This document shows positions 55,626 through 63,017 of a DNA stretch of 64,000 nt, in pieces. Both the position numbers and the translations under genes were made by a program. The DNA is from Chloroflexota bacterium (GTDB taxonomy: Bacteria > Chloroflexota > Anaerolineae > UBA4142 > SHND01). The notes below the pieces were generated by a model that worked only from the letters and a program-made list of their open reading frames with translations, was not told the DNA's origin and did not search any database. The stretch spans positions 1 through 64,000 of the forward strand of contig JAKOPZ010000178.1 of the NCBI GenBank assembly GCA_029778615.1. The letters run 5' to 3'. Each line of letters begins with the position of its first letter. The stretch's first letter is position 1.

Positions 55626-57197
55626 CTATTCAAGCGCATCGAGCGCGAGAAATTTTGTCGCGCTGGTCATGATGGCTTCTTGTGAAAAATTCGCGCGGTC
55701 AAATTCGCCGGTCACGCGCCCCTGACACATCACAATCACGCGGTCGCTCATCCCCATAATCTCAGGCAGTTCGGAGGAAATCATCAAGATGCCGATGCCT
55801 TGCTGCGCGAGCCGACTCATCAACGCGTGAAACTCTGCTTTCGCTCCGACGTCAATCCCGCGCGTCGGTTCGTCCATAATCAACACTCGCGGTTTTGTGC
55901 TCAACCATTTCGCCAACACCACTTTTTGTTGATTGCCGCCGGAAAGATTACCGACTTGTTGCGAAATGCTCGGCGTTGCAATCGAAAGCGTTTTGACGTA
56001 CTCGCTTGCGATTTCTTTTTCCGAATCCGCGCGGACGGTGCCTACCGCGTTCGAAATGCGTTTGAGAATCGCGAGCGTGGTGTTTTGTTTTACATCCATG
56101 CCCAACACGAGACCCTGATTTTTGCGGTCTTCGGGAATCCACCCAATGCCCGCGCGCACCGCGTCGCTTGGATTTTTGATGGCAACGGGTTTGCCTTGAA
56201 TCAACACTTGCCCCGCATCCAATTTGTCCGCGCCGCAAATCAAGCGCGCCACTTCGGTGCGTCCCGCGCCAATCAAACCAGCAAGTCCAACAATTTCGCC
56301 CGCGCGTACCGTCAAACTTACATTGCGCACCCCATTGCTGCCCGAAAGATTTTGCACTTGCAAAACGGGTTCGCCGATTTTCGCATCCTCTTTTGGAAAG
56401 AGACCCACTTGGCGCCCCACCATGAGGCGAATAATTTTTTCTTCTGATGCGCGTTCACCCTTACTGCTCGAGGACGTTGAGGGTGAGCGCGCATCATCGG
56501 TCGCTTCCGCGCCCGACAATTCCCCCACGCGTTTTCCGTCGCGAAAGACGACGAGACGGTCCACCACTTGCAGCACTTCTTCCAAACGATGACTCACAAA
56601 CACAACCGAGACATCTTTTTCTTTTAACCGCCGCATCAAGTCGAACAGCGCGACCACTTCTTTGGACGATAACGCGGAGGTGGGTTCGTCCATCAAAATC
56701 AAACGCGCGTTGCGCGAAATCGCTTTCGCAATTTCAACCATCTGCTGCGCGGCGACGGGCAGCTCTTGCACTTTTTTTGCGCCGTCGAGTTCGACGCCCA
56801 AGTCTGCGAGAATTGCTTCTGCCTCGCGTTTCATGCGCGCGAAATCTACAAGCCCGGCGGCGCGCACACGGCGCGGTTCGCGATTTAAAAAGATATTTTC
56901 CGCGACGCTCAGTTGCGGCACGAGCGCGAGTTCTTGATAAATGGTCGTGATGCCGAGAATCTGCGCGTGATGCGGACTATGAATTTCGACAGGCGCGCCT
57001 TGCCACAAAATAGTACCCGCGTCTTTGGTATATACGCCCGAAAGGATTTTGATGAGCGTAGATTTGCCCGCGCCGTTTTCGCCGAGCAGTCCCAAAATTT
57101 CACCGGGGTACACCTCAAAATCCACCGCGTCGAGCGCTTGCACGCCGGGAAATTGTTTCGATAGTTTTTCAATTTGCAAAAGTGGTTCGCGCGACAT
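55626..57197 (-). CDS. Sugar ABC importer ATPase with two nucleotide-binding domains (RbsA/MglA type)
   Basis: A 523-residue ATPase. Domain 1: Walker A GLLGENGAGKSTL, the weak signature LPVAAQQMVEIAKAI and Walker B LILMDEPTSALS. Domain 2: the degenerate Walker A AGLIGAGRTEV, the signature NLSGGNQQKVVLAKWL and Walker B VLIMDEPTRGID. This asymmetry is normal for the family. Between the domains is an unusual linker, ARSPSTSSSSKGER, coded by a palindromic repeat (56455-56486) whose relative lies in the gap upstream of this gene. It works with the RbsC-type permease and the binding protein encoded upstream. Confidence 0.95.
   Translation of the reverse strand: MSREPLLQIEKLSKQFPGVQALDAVDFEVYPGEILGLLGENGAGKSTLIKILSGVYTKDAGTILWQGAPVEIHSPHHAQILGITTIYQELALVPQLSVAENIFLNREPRRVRAAGLVDFARMKREAEAILADLGVELDGAKKVQELPVAAQQMVEIAKAISRNARLILMDEPTSALSSKEVVALFDLMRRLKEKDVSVVFVSHRLEEVLQVVDRLVVFRDGKRVGELSGAEATDDARSPSTSSSSKGERASEEKIIRLMVGRQVGLFPKEDAKIGEPVLQVQNLSGSNGVRNVSLTVRAGEIVGLAGLIGAGRTEVARLICGADKLDAGQVLIQGKPVAIKNPSDAVRAGIGWIPEDRKNQGLVLGMDVKQNTTLAILKRISNAVGTVRADSEKEIASEYVKTLSIATPSISQQVGNLSGGNQQKVVLAKWLSTKPRVLIMDEPTRGIDVGAKAEFHALMSRLAQQGIGILMISSELPEIMGMSDRVIVMCQGRVTGEFDRANFSQEAIMTSATKFLALDALE
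56455..56486 (-). repeat. TCACCCTCAACG palindromic repeat, in-frame copy
   Basis: On the - strand: TCACCCTCAACGT, two bases, TCGAGCAG, two bases, AGGGTGA. The same order occurs at 57231-57263 with a spacer one base longer. Translated as RSPSTSSSSKGE in the linker between the two ATPase domains. Confidence 0.8.
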
Positions 57198-57220
57198 ATA
57201 CTCAATTTGAACCCGGCAGA

Positions 57221-57273
57221 TGACGCATGGTCACCCTCAACGTACATCGAGCAGAGAGGGTGACCGTGCGTCA
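57221..57273. repeat. TCACCCTCAACG palindromic repeat, intercistronic copy
   Basis: TGACGCA-t-GGTCACCCTC, 17 bases, GAGGGTGACC-g-TGCGTCA: a 17-bp stem with one mismatch. A further, imperfect inverted pair (GAACCCGGCAGA/TCTGCCAGGTTC) lies outside it. It is found between the binding-protein and ATPase genes and is related to the in-frame copy at 56455. Confidence 0.85.
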
Positions 57274-57314
57274 AGCGTGTCAGCGCGAAAGCTCTGCCAG
57301 GTTCGAGTGAACTG

Positions 57315-57382
57315 CCAGACAGGTTCGGTTCGCCAAACGGCGGCTTGCCGCCATTAGGCGCTCTGACTTGTCTGGTTTTTTT
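57315..57382 (+). terminator. Structured region with intrinsic-terminator form on the + strand
   Basis: CCAGACA ... TGTCTGG enclosing the small hairpin GGCGGCTTGCCGCC (57339-57352), followed on the + strand by seven T. It overlaps the stop codon of the binding-protein gene, which lies on the - strand, so as a terminator it would stop antisense transcription. On the - strand it is an intercistronic hairpin. Confidence 0.55.
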
Positions 57383-58568
57383 ATTGCGACGGAATACCGA
57401 TGCTGTTCAGATATTCTTTGTACTGCGGGAACGAATCGGCATAGATGACGTCAATGCCCGTGTTGAGACGGAACTTGTTGTCACCATCACGATACGGTTC
57501 GAGCATTTTCAGGACTTCATCCTTGCCGAGAATCGTCATGGCGTGCATCACGTAACCGCTCAAGTAGCCGTAAAAGTACACGCGCTGACCAATCATTGCT
57601 TGCGCGACACCTTCTGCCATGCAGCGCTGCGTTTCGGGTTCGGCATCAAACGCGACGAGTTTGATGGTGCCTGTCTTGCCCGCTTGCTTGATGGCTTGGC
57701 ACGCGGCGGGTCCGTCGTACGAGTAAAAAGTGATAAAGCCCGCGAGGTCGGGATATTTTTGCATCGCGGTCTGCGCGTTGCTCAATGCGACATCGGGTTT
57801 CACATCGTCGAGCAGCACTTCGACGAGTTCGAGGTCGGTGCCTTTGAACACATCGTTGACGCCCGCGATGCGGTCTTGCGCGTTTTGCGCGGTGGCGAAA
57901 CCGACGAGACCGACGACTTTGCCTTTGCCGATGATTTTCTTGGCGGCTTCGGCGGCGGCTTTACCCGCGTCATAATCGGACATGCCGATATACAACGCGC
58001 GTTCGCTGTTGGTTGCGTCCGAGTCCATCGTCAACATGAGCGTACCTTGCTCCAAACCTTTTTTGATAATGGGCGCGGGCGCGTTGCGGTCAATCGCGGA
58101 AAACGTGATGGCGTTGTACTTGTCGTTAATCATGCCTTCGAGCATGGACAACTGTTGCGACAAAAAGTCGGGACCGGTGGGCGCTTGGAAAACGACGGGG
58201 ACGCCAATTTCAGCTGACGAGCGTTGGACGCCAATCGCCGCCGCTGTCCAAAAGGGCGAGAGGTTGTTGGTGACGAAAGCATAGCGCGCACCGGCGGGTG
58301 GACTCTTGCCTTTGAGCGCTTCTTGCAGTTTGCCCACGATTTCGATGAGAGTGGTTGGGCGGTACGGATTTGGTGCCATTGCGGCGGGGGTCGGAGTGAT
58401 GACGACCTCTTTTTCCACAATCTTGGTCGCTTCGACGAGTTTAGTCGCTTCGACGACGACGGTTTGGACGACGGGTGCCGCAGGGGTCGGTGGCGTGCCG
58501 CACGCGATCAAGACACCGATGACGGCGACGAGCGCGGCGAGCACAATGACCAGTTTCACATTCTTCAT
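57381..58568 (-). CDS. Sugar ABC importer, substrate-binding lipoprotein (RbsB-like)
   Basis: A 395-residue periplasmic-binding-protein-type lipoprotein (family 4, ribose-like). Signal peptide with a lipobox (VLIACG, Cys23), then a tether rich in Val, Thr, Glu and Pro (about 24-75), then the two-lobe domain: YAFVTNNLSPFWTAAAIGVQ, GMINDKYNAITFSAIDRNA, MSDYDAGKAAAEAAKKIIGK, FYSYDGPAACQAIKQAGKTG. The ATG at 58568 has GAGGAGG. Upstream in-frame starts would precede the signal peptide and are rejected. It is separated from the ATPase gene by a strongly structured gap of about 180 bases, which would favour higher yield of this protein. Confidence 0.94.
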   Translation of the reverse strand: MKNVKLVIVLAALVAVIGVLIACGTPPTPAAPVVQTVVVEATKLVEATKIVEKEVVITPTPAAMAPNPYRPTTLIEIVGKLQEALKGKSPPAGARYAFVTNNLSPFWTAAAIGVQRSSAEIGVPVVFQAPTGPDFLSQQLSMLEGMINDKYNAITFSAIDRNAPAPIIKKGLEQGTLMLTMDSDATNSERALYIGMSDYDAGKAAAEAAKKIIGKGKVVGLVGFATAQNAQDRIAGVNDVFKGTDLELVEVLLDDVKPDVALSNAQTAMQKYPDLAGFITFYSYDGPAACQAIKQAGKTGTIKLVAFDAEPETQRCMAEGVAQAMIGQRVYFYGYLSGYVMHAMTILGKDEVLKMLEPYRDGDNKFRLNTGIDVIYADSFPQYKEYLNSIGIPSQ

Positions 58569-58685
58569 CTGAGAATCCTCCTCTTGTGAAAAGGGAATTG
58601 GAAAGAATTTTTTCCAGCACAACATTGTGCCGCCGTGCGTCTTGTTCACCTCCTTTGTGAAATTTTGTTTCGTCGGCGTTGACGT

Positions 58686-59675
58686 TTAGCCCGGATACCA
58701 GACGATGCGCGGGTCATCGGCTGCGCGTTCATAGTCCCACGCGGCATCAATCAATTTTTGTAAATCGTATTGCGGACGCCAATTCAACAGGAATTTTGCT
58801 TTGGCATTGTCGAGCCAGGTGGAATGATACGGGGTGCGAATTTCAACAGAGGGCAAGCCGCGCGACGCGGCAAGATAATTTGCCACCGCGCGATAATCAA
58901 CGGGTTCGTCCATGCAGATGTTGAAAGTTTGTTGGCGCGCGCGGGGATTGTCCAGCGCGCGTACGATGGATTCCACCAAATCCTTCACATGTACGAAATT
59001 GCGTTTCACCGGTTCTCCGTTCGCGTCGAGCATTACGGGAATCGTTTGTGAGCGCGCGTATTCCTCCGCGCGTGCAGCGCCGACGAGTTCGCGCCAACGC
59101 GGTCCGCCAAACACATCGTCGCCGAACGAAAGCGAAAATTTGAAATCATCCTTTTCCATAATCCACGGCGCGCGCAAACAGCAGCCGTTCAAATCGTACT
59201 GAATGTGATACTGTTCGAGCATCACTTCTTCCAGAACTTTGGAAAGCGCGTAACAGCCGGGATACGCGGAATGTTTTTGTTGTTCGGTGATGGGAAGGGG
59301 ATGCGGATAAAAAAAGTGACCAACGCCCGCGTCGCCGCCGAGGAGAATAAATTGTTGAAACGCGGGACTGGTGCGCGCGGTTTCGAGGAGCCAGAACATG
59401 CCTTTGATGGCGACGTCCATGATTTGTTCGGGCGTTTCTTTGACGGTGGCAAGATGAAGCACATGCGTCACGCCGTCCATCGCGCGTTCGACGGTGTCGC
59501 GATGTTCAATCGAGCCGCGCACAATTTCGAGACGCGGGTGTGGTTCGAGGATTCGATTGTGACACAGGGCGCGCACCTTGAACGACGCGTACGAAGGTTC
59601 ATTCAAAATACGCTGAAGGAATGCTTGCCCCACCTTGCCGGTGGCACCCGTGACGAGAATGAGTTTTTCAGGCAT
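58686..59675 (-). CDS. NAD-dependent epimerase/dehydratase (extended SDR)
   Basis: A 329-residue extended short-chain dehydrogenase/reductase. The cofactor motif is LVTGATGKVGQAFLQ, followed by HVLHLATVKE (the usual core strand) and the catalytic YxxxK as CYALSK. RNFVHVKDLVESIVRAL and the C-terminal substrate part match sugar-nucleotide epimerases and uronate-dehydrogenase-like enzymes. It is the second gene of the LacI-3 operon and probably converts the sugar brought in by the importer, or its derivative. Which sugar is unknown. Confidence 0.9.
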   Translation of the reverse strand: MPEKLILVTGATGKVGQAFLQRILNEPSYASFKVRALCHNRILEPHPRLEIVRGSIEHRDTVERAMDGVTHVLHLATVKETPEQIMDVAIKGMFWLLETARTSPAFQQFILLGGDAGVGHFFYPHPLPITEQQKHSAYPGCYALSKVLEEVMLEQYHIQYDLNGCCLRAPWIMEKDDFKFSLSFGDDVFGGPRWRELVGAARAEEYARSQTIPVMLDANGEPVKRNFVHVKDLVESIVRALDNPRARQQTFNICMDEPVDYRAVANYLAASRGLPSVEIRTPYHSTWLDNAKAKFLLNWRPQYDLQKLIDAAWDYERAADDPRIVWYPG

Positions 59676-59728
59676 GGGTCACCCGTTATGGAATGCGGAA
59701 AGGGTATGCGCGCTGTACTGCGCGGAGA

Positions 59729-60829
59729 TTATGGACGGCGGCGGTTCATCAAGTGCATGAGCATGTTATGCGAACGCGGCTGCACCCAATGGCGCTTGGT
59801 GCGGTCGGAAGATTCACGCACAATCAATTCGCCCGGAATTTTGATTGGCTCTTGCGTTTGCAAAAAATCGTCGGCAGATGCGCCGCCGGACGCGCGTGAC
59901 GTGTCGAGCATGTTCAACACAAGTTTTGCCGCCGCCTGTCCCATTTCGTAACACGGCATCCGGACCGTTGTAAGAGTCGGACGCGCAAAACTCGCAATGT
60001 CGCGGTCATCGTAGCCCACGACGGCAATGTCATCCGGTACACCGAGTCCCGCATCTTGAATCGCATACATTGCGCCGAGCGCCATCAGGTCGTTCGCGGC
60101 AAAAATTGCCGTGGGGCGTTCAGAGAGTTGGAGGAACTGTTCTGCCGCGCGATACCCATCTTGCACGCCCCAATCGCCTTCGAGAACGATTTCAGAGTCA
60201 AACGGAATTTCATGTGCCGCCAACGTCTCACGATAGCCGAGCAGGCGCTGTTCGGAAGCGTACCAACCGGGCAGCCCATTGATAAAAGCAATGCGGTGAT
60301 GTTCGAGCGCAATGAGATGTTCGACCACCAAACGCGCGCCATGCTGCTCGTCCACACAGACCGAGTTGTGCGGAATCCGTCCAAACAAACGATGAACAAA
60401 GACATACGGTTTGTTTTCGACGTCGAGAATCGGATGCGCATCGGGCATCCACGACTCGACGAAAATGATTCCATCAATCGAACGACTGATGAGGTCATAG
60501 ACAGCGTGTGACTCTACTTCCGGATTCGAATCGGTATTGATGACGATGCTAAAGTAATTGAACTCTTTGAGATGGTCTTGAATGCCGTGAATAATGTGTG
60601 GGCTAAAAGGGCTAAGGATGCTGTCGAGAATGAGACCGATGGTATACGTGCGCTCAGTCTTGAGCCCTCGTGCCATCAGGTTTGGGCGATAGCCCAATTG
60701 TTCAGCCAGTGTCAAAATGCGTTTGCGCGTTTCGGCATTGACAGCGTGGTTGCTCTTGCCAAGCGCGCGCGAGGCGGTTGAGACGGAAACGCCGGCAACT
60801 TGCGCAAGCTGTTCCAGTGTAATGGGCAT
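59729..60829 (-). CDS. LacI-family repressor 3
   Basis: A 366-residue LacI/GalR repressor and a clear paralogue of LacI-2: LEQLAQVAGVSVSTASRALGK at the N-terminus, LGYRPNLMARGLKTERTYTIG in the hinge region, ISRSIDGIIFVESWMPDAH, AIFAANDLMALGAMYAIQDAG and TTVRMPCYEMGQAAAKLVL in the core. The most evident differences lie in the recognition helix (SVSTAS versus SLATAS) and the C-terminal tail. The first ATG is right at the helix-turn-helix. It stands first in the operon with the epimerase and the RbsBAC-type genes, behind a consensus promoter with an operator inside the spacer, so it very probably represses the whole operon, itself included. Confidence 0.95.
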   Translation of the reverse strand: MPITLEQLAQVAGVSVSTASRALGKSNHAVNAETRKRILTLAEQLGYRPNLMARGLKTERTYTIGLILDSILSPFSPHIIHGIQDHLKEFNYFSIVINTDSNPEVESHAVYDLISRSIDGIIFVESWMPDAHPILDVENKPYVFVHRLFGRIPHNSVCVDEQHGARLVVEHLIALEHHRIAFINGLPGWYASEQRLLGYRETLAAHEIPFDSEIVLEGDWGVQDGYRAAEQFLQLSERPTAIFAANDLMALGAMYAIQDAGLGVPDDIAVVGYDDRDIASFARPTLTTVRMPCYEMGQAAAKLVLNMLDTSRASGGASADDFLQTQEPIKIPGELIVRESSDRTKRHWVQPRSHNMLMHLMNRRRP

Positions 60830-60927
60830 AAGCGGATGGCTTTGGGTGTCAAGGCAAAAATGGCGAGTTCGTTTGGTCAGGCAATAAACTAATTACCCAA
60901 AGCTGTTTTAACGTTTCGAAGCGATTT

Positions 60928-60941
60928 TGAAAACGTTTGCA
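60928..60941. promoter_or_regulatory. LacI-3 operator at the start point
   Basis: TGAAAACGTTTGCA, a near palindrome overlapping the expected transcription start of the LacI-3 operon. Confidence 0.7.
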
Positions 60942-60945
60942 GGCG

Positions 60946-60974
60946 ATTATAGTGGCAATCGTTTGCAATGTCAA
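60946..60974 (-). promoter_or_regulatory. Consensus sigma-70 promoter of the LacI-3 operon
   Basis: On the - strand TTGACA (60974-60969), exactly 17 bases, TATAAT (60951-60946): both boxes perfect. An operator fills the spacer. The leader to the ATG is about 110 bases. A promoter this strong would need tight repression. Confidence 0.92.
60954..60967. promoter_or_regulatory. LacI-3 operator inside the promoter spacer
   Basis: GGCAATCGTTTGCA (TGCAAACGATTGCC on the - strand), a near palindrome with central CG between the -35 and -10 boxes; centre about 26 bases from the operator at 60928. Confidence 0.75.
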
Positions 60975-61017
60975 TAGTTTTTGGTCTTTTTCAACTAAAA
61001 ACTATAGAAAATGGAGT

Positions 61018-61030
61018 GGAAACGATTGCC
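61018..61030. promoter_or_regulatory. Upstream LacI-3-type operator
   Basis: GGAAACGATTGCC, sharing ACGATTGCC with the spacer operator and about 64 bases upstream of it, a distance that would permit looping. The following 61031-61131 shows no feature. Confidence 0.55.
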
Positions 61031-61131
61031 AGAACGCGCGGCAGTCCGCCTTTTTTGTGGAAATTCGCGCAATTCCATGTGCCCGCTCGACAGTGCAGCA
61101 GCGCGTTGGGCACATAGTTTTTGCTATTTTG

Positions 61132-61145
61132 GGAAAACGTTTTCC
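61132..61145. promoter_or_regulatory. Perfect LacI-2-type operator upstream of LacI-3
   Basis: GGAAAACGTTTTCC, a perfect palindrome. On the - strand it is preceded by TTGCAA, and the 14-mer TTGCAAGGAAAACG is identical to the -35/operator of LacI-2 at 52428. There is no convincing -10 behind it. Confidence 0.7.
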
Positions 61146-61189
61146 TTGCAACAATCCCATTATGACGCCGAGGGGCTGACAAGGCATCA

Positions 61190-61227
61190 AAAATGCCCGT
61201 CACTCGTGGATACGAGGCGGGCATTTT
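61190..61227 (-). terminator. Intrinsic terminator of the ferritin gene
   Basis: AAAATGCCCG, an 18-base loop, CGGGCATTTT. The stem is followed by T-runs in both directions. It lies 22 bases after the ferritin stop. Confidence 0.87.
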
Positions 61228-61249
61228 GCGGCAATCTGGATTGCGCAGG

Positions 61250-61780
61250 TCAAGCGGCACTGTCTAAACTTTTTGTTTCGTTCTCTCCGCCCGCTTTCCG
61301 GGCGCCGAGTTCTCTATCCAAGAGCAAAATCGCGCTCCCATTGTCGCCTGCCATTTTCAATTGGTCCACAATCAATTTCGCATTCTTTTCTTCTTCGACC
61401 TGTTCGCTGATGAACCATTGCAGCAGCACAATCGTCGGGTAATCATTTTCTTTGACCGCGAGCGCGTAGAGATTGTTTATCATCGCGGTCACTTTTTGTT
61501 CGTGATGGTACGAATTTTCAAACACATCGAGCGGCGATTTCCATTCGGCGGGCGGTGTGTCGAACCCGTGCACAACGGCGCGCCCGTCGCGGTCATTGAT
61601 AAAATCAAAAATTCTCAACCCGTGAGCCAACTCTTCTTGATATTGCGCGCGCATCCATTTCGCAAATCCGGGCAGCGCCTTGTCATCGAACCATGACGAC
61701 ATGGAAAGGTAGACATGGGCAGAGTAAAATTCGTTCTTGACCTGTTCGTTCAACGCATCCTGCAAAGATTGAGAAAGCAT
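61250..61780 (-). CDS. ftn: Ferritin
   Basis: A 176-residue non-haem ferritin that oxidises Fe(II) and stores iron in a 24-subunit shell. The ferroxidase ligands are visible: Glu17 (NEFYSAHVYLSMSSWF), Glu50 and His53 (QYQEELAHGLRIFDF), and the later Glu/Gln set in QWFISEQVEEEKN. Length and order match bacterial FtnA. It starts with AAGGAG six bases before the ATG and follows the cysteine desulfurase stop by 18 bases, so the two form an operon linking iron storage and sulfur mobilisation. Its terminator is at 61190-61227. Confidence 0.96.
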   Translation of the reverse strand: MLSQSLQDALNEQVKNEFYSAHVYLSMSSWFDDKALPGFAKWMRAQYQEELAHGLRIFDFINDRDGRAVVHGFDTPPAEWKSPLDVFENSYHHEQKVTAMINNLYALAVKENDYPTIVLLQWFISEQVEEEKNAKLIVDQLKMAGDNGSAILLLDRELGARKAGGENETKSLDSAA

Positions 61781-61794
61781 AGTGGTCTCCTTGT

Positions 61795-61831
61795 GATTTC
61801 AAATTTCAGATTTGGGATTTCTGATTTTTCC
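61795..61831 (-). repeat. AATTTCAGATTTGGGATTTC-type repeat at the cysteine desulfurase end
   Basis: A 37-bp AT-rich stretch of related units (GATTTCAAATTTCAGATTTG, GGATTTCTGATTTTTCC) that supplies the last codons (KIRNPKSEI) and the stop codon of the cysteine desulfurase. Repeats of this type are familiar from intergenic regions of related genomes. Confidence 0.7.
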
Positions 61832-62950
61832 AATTGTTTGCGGAATGACTCGCATCGCCGCTTGAATTTCCTCATCCGTATTTTCACGCCCCAACGTAAT
61901 TCGCAGCGCGCCGCGCGCCACATCCGCCGCATACCCCATCGCCGCGAGCACATGCGAAGGTTCCGGCGAACCGGCAGTACATGCAGAACCCGTTGAAACG
62001 GCGATGTCCGCGAGGTCGAGTGCAAACACCATTTCATCGCCAATCGCGCCGGGGATGACGAAACTGCTGTGTCCGGGCAAACGTTGTTCAGGATGACCCG
62101 TGAGCTCCGCGCCGGGAATCGCTTCCAACAAGCCCTCCACGAACCGTTCGCGGTTTGCTTTGAGTCTCGCGTTGTTTGCGTCGCGTTCGTTTTGCGCGAG
62201 TTCCAACGCTCTGGCGAAACCGACCATGTACGGAACATTTTCCGTTCCCGCGCGGCGTCCGCGTTCTTGATTCCCGCCCGTCTGCGTCGGCAGAATTTTC
62301 ACGCCATTCTTTAAATACAAAACGCCGACGCCTTTCGGTCCGTGAAATTTGTGTGAGCCGAGCGACATCGCGTCTATGTTCAAATCGTTCACGTTCACAT
62401 TCAAATAGCCGCCCGCCTGCACCGCGTCCGTGTGGAACGAAATGCCGCGCGCCCGCGCAAGTTTGCCGATTTCCGCAATGGGTTCAATCGTTCCTACTTC
62501 GTTGTTCGCATACATCACCGAAATCAAAATCGTGCGTTCCGTTAGCGCGCGCGCAATATCATCAGGATTCACAACGCCATGCCGATTCACGGGAACGTAT
62601 GTGATTTCAAAACCAAACTCGCGCTCGAGCTGTTCACACGTTCGCAAAATGGCATGATGTTCAATCGGCGTCGTGATAATATGATTGCCGCGCGATTTGT
62701 TGGCAAAGGCAATGCCGCGCAGCGCGAGATTGTTGGCCTCCGTTCCGTTCGCCGTGAAAATAATTTCGCGCGACTGCGCGCCGAGAATATCCGCGACGGT
62801 TTGTCGCGCGTCGTCCACCGCTGCGAGCGCGTGTTGTCCAAAACGATGCAGTGACGAAGGATTTCCGAAAATTGCGGTGAAATACGGGAGCATTGCATCG
62901 CGCACGCGCGGGTCAACGGGAGTCGTCGCGGAATGGTCGAGATAAATCAT
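61799..62950 (-). CDS. Cysteine desulfurase (NifS/IscS family)
   Basis: A 383-residue PLP enzyme that removes sulfur from cysteine for iron-sulfur clusters and thiolation. From the ATG at 62950 (MIYLDHSATTPVDPRV, the normal family start), the PLP Lys is K201 in SLGSHKFHGPKG, the PLP-stacking His lies in IEHHAIL, and the persulfide Cys is C324 in STGSACTAGSPEPSHVL. The extended Cys loop marks the group I (NifS/IscS) type. The final residues KIRNPKSEI come from a dispersed repeat and replace the ordinary C-terminus. It is the first gene of an operon with ferritin. An extended -10 (TGATAAAAT) stands only eight bases before the ATG. No IscU or Suf scaffold gene is adjacent. Confidence 0.94.
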   Translation of the reverse strand: MIYLDHSATTPVDPRVRDAMLPYFTAIFGNPSSLHRFGQHALAAVDDARQTVADILGAQSREIIFTANGTEANNLALRGIAFANKSRGNHIITTPIEHHAILRTCEQLEREFGFEITYVPVNRHGVVNPDDIARALTERTILISVMYANNEVGTIEPIAEIGKLARARGISFHTDAVQAGGYLNVNVNDLNIDAMSLGSHKFHGPKGVGVLYLKNGVKILPTQTGGNQERGRRAGTENVPYMVGFARALELAQNERDANNARLKANRERFVEGLLEAIPGAELTGHPEQRLPGHSSFVIPGAIGDEMVFALDLADIAVSTGSACTAGSPEPSHVLAAMGYAADVARGALRITLGRENTDEEIQAAMRVIPQTIGKIRNPKSEI

Positions 62951-62958
62951 TGCAAACA

Positions 62959-62967
62959 ATTTTATCA
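62959..62967 (-). promoter_or_regulatory. Extended -10 promoter of the cysteine desulfurase operon
   Basis: TGATAAAAT on the - strand, eight bases before the ATG. There is no good -35. It suggests a leaderless or nearly leaderless mRNA. Confidence 0.4.
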
Positions 62968-62979
62968 CACTCGCGCCCA

Positions 62980-63008
62980 TTTACACGCGCCCACGACGCG
63001 AGTACAAT
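62980..63008 (+). promoter_or_regulatory. Promoter of the CorA-type gene
   Basis: TTTACA (62980-62985), 17 bases, TACAAT (63003-63008), nine bases before the ATG. The predicted transcript would begin within a few bases of the start codon. Confidence 0.65.
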
Positions 63009-63017
63009 AGCGCCACT

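Noticed and set aside
58569-58649. Longer start for the RbsB-like lipoprotein (GTG at 58649 next to AAAGGAGGTGA)
   Set aside because: It would put 27 polar residues before a lipoprotein signal peptide, and the GTG lies inside the Shine-Dalgarno-like sequence itself.
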